A stretch of 64,000 nt of DNA from Aedes albopictus. Lineage: Eukaryota; Arthropoda; Insecta; Diptera; Culicidae. Position numbers and translations under genes: made by a program. Position 1 is the stretch's first letter; each line of letters opens with the position of its first letter. Shown one piece after another: positions 57,501-64,000 of this stretch. Under the pieces are notes generated by a model, which did no database searches, had not been told where the DNA came from, and saw only the letters and a program-made list of their open reading frames with translations. The DNA lies in NCBI RefSeq assembly GCF_035046485.1, contig NC_085137.1:457245004-457309003 (forward strand). Direction: 5' to 3'.

Positions 57501-58019
57501 ATTACTGAATCAAATTTCAACCATCGCGCAACAATAATGACAATGCCGCAATCTGCATTTGTTGCGACAACCTACCCAAAGCGACATTGGTTTGTCCCAA
57601 CTTGAACAGAATAGAATGAGGATCCTACACCATGAGTTTAGAGATTTTTAAGCCTTGAATTGTGACTTTCGAGGGACAACTTTGAGTTGGTAAAAACTTG
57701 CAACGCTACCATCGCATAGTTTCGATTTTGGGTTAGTAATAATCCATTATTCACGAGCTTAAAAGTACGCAACAAATTCAGCTTCTGTTTTGCCACCAAT
57801 AAAATTTTTGAGTCCATGTAATTATCTGTTACCATTTGGGATAAAAAGTATTGTATGTTGCTTTCATAACAAAACGCGCTGCCAACTTCCAGTCGGCATT
57901 TCTGAATCATCGCAACGAATCAAGCACCACCTCTGCTGCTGTTTGTGTTAGTGAGATCGGAGAAACGTCAGACTACCGCCTGCTGATTGGCTGCGAAGAC
58001 TCTGGCGACGGTTTCATCC
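57501..58019. other. Unique sequence, no gene recognised
   Basis: 57880-58019 is GC-richer and directly flanks the hAT MITE, but no frame has a recognisable domain. Confidence 0.3.
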
Positions 58020-58027
58020 GCGACGGA

Positions 58028-58430
58028 CAGGGATGGGACCATTCATTTGCAAAGAGTTACATTCACTTGCTATTATCTCAGTTCAGAAGCATGCTATCGA
58101 AAAACAATGTATGGATGAATTTAATCTTGTTGTTTTATCTGAAAGTTTGCCGAATAACATTGGGGTCGCACACGCATACCGAAGTTGTGAGCGAGCTGTA
58201 AAGGCAACTCTCCACGCGGTGAATGTAAATTACATTCACGCCGTGGAGAGTTGCGTTTGCTGCCTTCCGTTGACTTAACTATTGATTCTACGCTAATATG
58301 TTCTTCTACAAAGTTTCAGGTAAAACATAAATGAAAAAGTGTTCCATACATTGATTTTTGCTGCGATGTTTCTGAAGCGAGCTAACAGTAAGTGAATGTA
58401 AATGATTGTAAATGAATGATCCCATCCTTG
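58028..58430. mobile_element. hAT-type MITE with 8-bp TSD
   Basis: CAGGGATGGGACC and GATCCCATCCTTG are near-perfect inverted ends of long (more than 100-bp) arms. GCGACGGA is duplicated at 58020-58027 and 58431-58438. A 51-nt near-perfect hairpin sits at the centre (58204-58254). Confidence 0.9.
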
Positions 58431-58544
58431 GCGACGGATTCAAATCGTCGCGTTCAATAAGGGGGGAAACCGTCAGTAATTGCTGCGCCCTCTTATTTGC
58501 TTGTTTTGTGCCACTTTTGTCAGACAATTCTTTTCTCTGCCCGA

Positions 58545-58860
58545 GATTCATTCAGGGAATCTTTCAAGGATTCTTCCCTGGATTTTTTTTCCATAATTCC
58601 TTGTGAGATTCTTTCATTGATGTTTTTCTGGCATTCTTTCAGGTATTCCTTCCAAATTTTATTTAGGGGATCCTTTTCTATGAGGATTCCTGCCAATTTA
58701 TTTAGAGATTCCTTCCAGGATTTCTCCCACGATTCCTACATTGGGATACCTCATGGATTCTTTCAGGGATTTCTCCAGGAATACCTTCCGAGAATCATCC
58801 CGAGATTCTTCCCGGGGTTCCTTCCGGGAATTTGTCCTAGGATTTCACCTACTATAGGAT
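58545..58860 (+). repeat. ggaattcc-related block
   Basis: Degenerate units (gattctttcagggatttctc, ttccgggaatttgtcc). The frames are repeat translations. Confidence 0.65.
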
Positions 58861-58969
58861 TTATGTTGGAGATATCACACAGCGGAACAACACAACAGCG
58901 GAGTAAAGCAAAACACTTGCGTACGGTTTTGACGATCACGGACGAATGATTTATTCAATATTTACATTC

Positions 58970-60110
58970 AAACTAGCTGTACCCGGCAAACTTTGTCTTG
59001 CCTACTGCGTTTTTTGACGTTTCAAGTTTCTAGCCAAGACCAAGTCCCCGGTCAAATTAGCATTAGCATTGAGCGAGTCGCACAAATTCGTAGGTGGTAC
59101 AGTCCTAGACCGCTGTTATGAGGGTTGCCTCCTTCCCGTCCGAACCAAAGCACAAAGATTTGGGACTAATCTCTGACTCTTAGACAAGATTGACGTAATC
59201 CTCCAATGGTCGAGCACTGTCCTGGCCACGTCCTTGCGACTGCTGAGGGATGGGAAAGGATGATTAGTTTTGGACACCTATGAAAAATGTAGACAACTCT
59301 ACGATCTCTCAGGCCTAGGTGTCACGGGAATTTGGGTGTTGTTAGTGGAAGGGTAAACTCCAAAGGATACACGCTCAGAAATCCGTTCTGATAAACGTGA
59401 ACAAACAAACGCAAATATGAGAACAGCAAATATACACCGTGAACTGGAACTAGTTCCAGCTGTCAATATGGGCGTTCTAGAAAACGTGAACTCTAGTTCA
59501 CGGTGTACATTTCTTATTGTTGTTATCGTTGCTATGCATAGTTCCCGTTGCCGTGGCTGGGAGTTCACGTATATCGGAACGGATTTTTTTGCGTGTACGC
59601 TTAGTCAACGTTCAGGCACACCATTGTTACACTTCTTCGAATCAGTTGTCTGCCCGATTAATCCTGGTTTCCTCGTCATCTTGATGGCATTAGACCAAGT
59701 CCCCGGTCAAATTGTATGGAAAATCGATTTTCAAAAACTATCAATTTTCCATGTTTTTTGCCTCATAAACCTTCCTTGGGTGAAAACTAACTGAACAAAA
59801 CTAAGACGATAAAAATCGGACCTTCCGTTTGCAAGTTATGCGCGGTCCCACGTATGCCACTGCATTTTTTTTATATATAGACTAGCTGTACCCGGCAAAC
59901 TTTGTCTTGCCTACTGCGTTTTTTGACGTTTCAAGTTTCTAGCCAAGCCCAAGTCCCCGGTGGAAGAGGTATAGAAAATCGATTTTCGAAAACTCTCAAT
60001 TTGTCCATGTTTTAGGCCTCATAAACCTTCCTTGGGTGAAAACTAACAGAACAAAACTAAGACGACCAAAATCGGAATATATATATATATTATAGGTTTA
60101 TATATAATAT
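58970..60110 (+). repeat. Two copies of a ctagctgtacccggcaaac repeat
   Basis: Copy 1 starts at 58972 and is split by the insertion 59059-59691. Copy 2 starts at 59882. Both contain tttgtcttgcctactgcg and cataaaccttccttgggtga, and end near (ta)n microsatellites (59870-59880, 60087-60110). The widely dispersed arthropod repeat type is recognised only by its start motif. Confidence 0.65.
59059..59691 (-). mobile_element. Retroposed insertion with 22-bp TSD
   Basis: A 22-bp perfect direct repeat (59037-59058, 59692-59713, containing aagtccccggtcaaatt) flanks the insert. At the left edge agcattagcatt suggests a (gctaat)n tail of a minus-strand element. A small internal hairpin occurs at about 59432-59512 (caccgtgaact/agttcacggtg). 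Confidence 0.72.
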
Positions 60111-60119
60111 AGGTTTCCC

Positions 60120-61432
60120 CGACAGGAGAAGGTTAACATTTCCACAGGAATTGCTTCTGGGAATTCCAGAATAAAAACCCTCTGAAAACGTTCCAAAAGG
60201 ATTTGGAGGAATCTCAGAAGGAATCCCTGAAGCAACTTCCAGAAGAATTTCAGAAGGAACTCCTGGAGGAATCTTAAAAGAAAATCATGGAAAAATACCT
60301 AAAGAAATTCCGTGAGTTCCTGGAGCAATTCTAGATGGAACTTTTGGCGAAATCTTGAATAACCTCCTGGAAGAATCTTTTTTTAGCTTATTCGAGCCTT
60401 CCAGGGCGCCACATGGGCATAACTGAGCCGAAATCATTTGTTCAGTTTTTCACATTATTTTACATTTAACTTTTTTTCATACTGGCTTAAATACTATGTT
60501 AGTTTGGGAAGCCGAAGTACTCGCGGCTGTTTTGAGGTTAGGGATTACAAAAAGTTCTGGAAGAATCTTAGAAGGAGCTATTTGTAGAGTCTCCGAAGAA
60601 ACTCCTGGTTCAATTTCTGAAGAAAACATGGAAGGAATTTCTGAAGGAATCCTGAAAATAACATTTGGGGAATCCTGGAATATATCCAGATAGAACTCCT
60701 GGTGAATCAGTAAAGGAATTCCTCGCGAAGAGATCCTGGAAAATTCTGGAAGGAGTGAATAGAGGGATGCCGGAAAAAGTTCCGGGAGGATTCCCGGAGA
60801 AAAAATCCTGTATATCCTAGGAGGAAGTTATTGAGGAATCCTAGAAGAATGCAGCAAAAAAATTTCTGAAGGAATCCGAAAAATAACTCCTGGAGGAGTC
60901 CCAGAAGCAGCTTTTGGGGGGACTTTGAAATATCCAAGTGAATTTCTGAATGAAACCAAGAAGGAACTCCAGGAGAAATCCCGGAAGGAACTTCTTCAGG
61001 AAACCCAGGAAGAAGTTCTGATGGAATCTCAAAAGAAATTCAGGTTAAAAACCCTGACGAGATGTCCAAAGCAACTTCTGGTGGAAGAGAGAAGAAAACC
61101 TTGAAAGAATTCCTTACGGAAACCATGGATAAACTTTAGAAAAACCTTTAAAAAAACTCCCGGAGAAATCTTAGTATGAACTTTTAGTGGAATCTAAGAA
61201 GGAACTCCGGAAGGAATTCTTGGAGGGAAGCCCTGAAGGAATACAAGATGGAGGAATTCTCAAATGGAATCCCAAAGGAAATTCTTGTAGAAATCCCAGA
61301 AGGCAGTGCTGGAGGAATTAAAAAAGGGAGGAATTCTCAAAAATGGTAATCCCAAAAGAAACTCTTTGAGGTATTCCAAAATGAACTGCTGAAAGAATTT
61401 TAGAAGAAACTCCTGCAGGGTCCTGCAAATAT
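60120..61432 (-). repeat. ggaattcc-related block (reverse orientation)
   Basis: Units ggaatctcagaaggaatccctg, read in parts, are interrupted at about 60370-60540 by unrelated AT-rich sequence. Confidence 0.7.
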
Positions 61433-61569
61433 CGTGGGGAATTTTACTCACATGAAATCAATTTGATATTCTTAACATATGTATTAGTGAGCAAACTAAT
61501 ACACAAGATAAAATTGAAATCAGAACTAAGATTCGAGTATCTTTTGCTTTTTGACATGAACATTTTGTT

Positions 61570-61715
61570 GAGGGGGGAGGGTTGTTTAACAAGCTACGTC
61601 ATTTATAGGGGGGGGGGGGGGTATCAGAGTTTGTGACAAAATGCTACGAGGGGGGAGGGGGGTATTAAAAATCGCTTAAAAAAAGCTACGTCATTTATGG
61701 ACGACCCCTTACGGG
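61570..61715. mobile_element. Truncated MITE-like repeat
   Basis: aagctacgtcatttat occurs twice as direct repeats around poly-G tracts. The right end ctacgtcatttatggacgac resembles a MITE terminus, but no matching left terminus is present. Confidence 0.4.
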
Positions 61716-61749
61716 TTCTCAGTACGGGGCATTTTCGTGTAGAGTACTT

Positions 61750-62540
61750 TACTTAGGTGTCTTTTTCGATCCCATCCGGGTCGTTGCTGGAGTGAGGCAA
61801 GGATGTATACCATCACCGTCACTGTCCTTCATCGTAAACAATGAGATTCTGAGTGCGATTGATCGTGGGTTACTGTGGCAGTCCATTACCATGGGCATCT
61901 AAATAACTGGCTGATGACGTTGCTCTCCTAGTTCATGCAGAGTAAGCTCGATGATCTTGCCGATCGCACCTCGTCGGTAGGTCTCACCATCAGCGTCAAC
62001 AAGACCAAATCGTCGGCTCTAAACACGGTCCACTCTTCCAACATTATGGTAGCTGGGCATTGGGCAAGCAATGGAGAATGTTGAAAGCTCCAATATCTTG
62101 GTAGCCAAATGGCGGGCGATCAAGATCGACATAGGTGAGCGGATCAAGAAAACGGAGACCGTGGAATCTGTGCTGGTGTGTGCCAGTGAAACCTAGTGTG
62201 TATCGAATCAGCCGAGAACACTCAACAGCTGCAAGTCTTCATCAATAGATGTCTGCGGTATATAGTTCGTGCATGGTGGCCTCACCATTGGATCTCCAAA
62301 GCTCCATCGTAGATGTCACCAAAAGTCGATAGCAACAGAAATTCAGGAGCGAAAGTGGAGGTGCGTTGGTCACACTTTACGCAGGGGCGGGAACGAAATC
62401 TGCAAGCAAGCGTTAGATTGGAACCCAGGCTCCATAAAGGAAGTCGACAGAAATTTTACCTGGCTACAGGTCAAGGCGATGGCCGGCAATCCTCGGCCTT
62501 CTGCATCACCATGGGTGCTTAGAACTGAAAGTAAGTAAGC
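61750..62540 (+). pseudogene. LINE reverse transcriptase 3' half, decayed
   Basis: The readable parts are GVRQGCIPSPS (RT motif 4), VNKTKS and the C-terminal KWRCVGHTLRRGGNEICKQA with LDWNP. The catalytic ADD region is frameshifted. The end carries (aagt)n. It belongs to a LINE family different from the main RTE copies. Confidence 0.75.
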
Positions 62541-62645
62541 AGAGAATGGAGAGTGGCATTCGCAAACCGAGTATTGTGGCGTAATAATGTTGATTATGTG
62601 TGTATCATGACTGTGATGTTTTGCAAATAAATGTATTTACATAAC
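62541..62645 (+). mobile_element. RTE 3'-end fragment
   Basis: gcattcgcaaaccgagtatt followed by gtggcgtaataatgttgat matches the last codons of the RTE ORF (RVLWRQIVDS in the 38-kb copy). It ends in aaataaatgtatttac. Confidence 0.55.
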
Positions 62646-63756
62646 GAACATGAGTTTCCCTGATTCAGCTTCTGAATGCTTAAAAAATCTTAAAACAGAA
62701 CATCTCCATCACATAAAAGTGGATATAATTTATGAGGGTGAAGCTAAACATCAACTCAGCATCTTAGCGTGAGCGTGACACGAATCTACAACATAAATGA
62801 GAGAGAAAGAAAAACATCGAAAAGCGAACCGTGAGGGGAAACGCACCTTGTTCACACCGATGATGGCGATGACCGAGTGCGTGTAAACAAATCATCCACT
62901 GTCAACCACTACATGAAAAACCGAAAAATCAAACAACCATGTTGATACAGCGATATATTTATCTTGCCTCATCTCTAGTTTGTCAGTTAAATAATTAATT
63001 TAGGTGCGAGTAATTTTCCTACGCAAATTGATAACGTCGAAGTTATACCTATATTATATTCAGTTTTATTGGACAGACGACCATGATCGCGCGCGCAGCT
63101 CACGTGCTTGACTCCCGACAACGAGTTGATATTTTTAATCTGACGAATCAAATTATATTGACTACATTACAAGCATGCTCGCGTCTAAGCATCATGCGCG
63201 AGCAGCCTGGAGCAAAGTGATTCGCATCTATTTATTGCCACCGCCGCTGCTGCCGCATGCATTGCCTCCCACAATGCAGTGCACGAGGTCAATCTGGCGG
63301 TGCGGTGGCTGACAAATCGCCTACCTACTCTATGTAGTGCAACATCAACGAACAACGATCAGCGAGCAACGCATGAGGTTGTTGCAAAAGAACTGCCTGG
63401 GTTAAACATGTGGGGAGAAGGGAGTCAAATGCTCATTATTTTGTCCATACAACCGAAACGTTAACGTATTCAGTAGTATGGGACTCGCTTGTATGGAAAA
63501 AATAAATCTTCGCTCCAGTCGACTTTTTAGATCCCATTTAGGACCCATATGAACTGTACAAAATTTCAGCGCAATCGGTGAAACTATAATTTAGCGCAAG
63601 CGGTTCAAAGTTTTCATACGATTTACTATGGGAAAAGTTGCACTTTGAAATAAAAAATCCCAGAGGTCGCCCCTTGTCTCCTTAATTCAAATCGATCAAC
63701 GCTTCTTGTAGAAAAATCATTAACAAAACTTTCCTTCGAAGACCGCATAACGATAG
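62646..63756. other. No gene recognised
   Basis: 63060-63380 is GC-richer (gccaccgccgctgctgccgc) and could be regulatory. 63430-63756 contains a dispersed-repeat phrase (ctgtacaaaatttcagcgc). Confidence 0.3.
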
Positions 63757-63998
63757 GATGCTTGTGGAAAAAGTTATTGATTTATTACCGATTAGTGATC
63801 CAACGAACGGCTTTTTGTTTTGTTTTATCAGCAGCACTGCTGCTGCCGTTGTAGCATGGAGTGGCGGGAGGCATCACCACCCCCAGAAACAGCAGCAGCC
63901 AAGGCAGCAGATACAGTGCTGCTAATAAAGCAAAACAAAAAGCCGTTCGTTGTATCACTAATCGGTAATAAATCAATAACTTTTTCCACAAGCATCCA
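63757..63998. repeat. Palindrome at the window edge
   Basis: Arm 63757-63838 (ggatgcttgtggaaaaagtt...) is repeated inverted at about 63918-63998 (aactttttccacaagcatcc at the end). The arms are nearly perfect over about 80 bp. The loop is gctgctg-rich. Pairing may continue beyond the window. Confidence 0.85.
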
Positions 63999-64000
63999 AT

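Overview
The window looks like part of a culicine mosquito (Aedes-type) chromosome. It has very few exons, long introns packed with nested repeats, RTE-type LINE copies, tRNA-derived SINEs and TA/TTA/8-bp-TSD DNA elements. Dispersed blocks built on a ggaattcc core occur throughout. A 500-N scaffold gap lies at 32074-32573. The mosquito assignment is inferred from repeat character and protein similarity; it was not tested by search.

Host genes. (1) WDR26 orthologue, + strand: coding exons 159-835 and 8360-9661, joined in phase across a 7.5-kb intron. A probable 3'UTR intron (9668-14928) leads to a 3'UTR exon ending near a poly(A) signal at 16865. The product is the LisH-CTLH-WD40 scaffold of the GID/CTLH ubiquitin ligase. 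The 5' end lies upstream of the window. (2) CHRAC-16/CHRAC1 orthologue, + strand: exons 44150-44266 and 44326-44760, a small histone-fold chromatin remodelling subunit with an acidic tail. (3) A candidate promoter and 5'UTR exon (about 45360-45544 plus 49506-49679) of an unidentified + strand gene, split by a 3.95-kb hAT-type element.

Repeat landscape, left to right. WDR26 intron 1 holds a decayed minus-strand RTE copy, split by a hAT element that itself carries a LINE-like insertion. The 3'UTR intron holds a 4.9-kb foldback whose arms (about 1.6-2.3 kb) are close inverted copies. From 18.4 to 30.8 kb, a ggaattcc block is interrupted by a 2.3-kb element with a 5-bp TSD and by an 8-kb composite that contains further TIR elements. 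From 32.6 to 42.5 kb there is a near-identical duplication next to the gap, a 3.9-kb element with 199-bp repeats, and a nest of MITE in RTE in TIR element in TA-TSD element. From 50 to 64 kb there is a TTA-TSD Harbinger-like element, several MITEs, a Penelope-like remnant, a complete SINE with a 13-bp TSD, LINE fragments and a palindrome that runs off the end.

The host genes show no operon-like relation. Most of the interest lies in mobile-element architecture, in possible long dsRNA from the foldback inside a transcribed intron, and in a few repeats with unexplained conservation.
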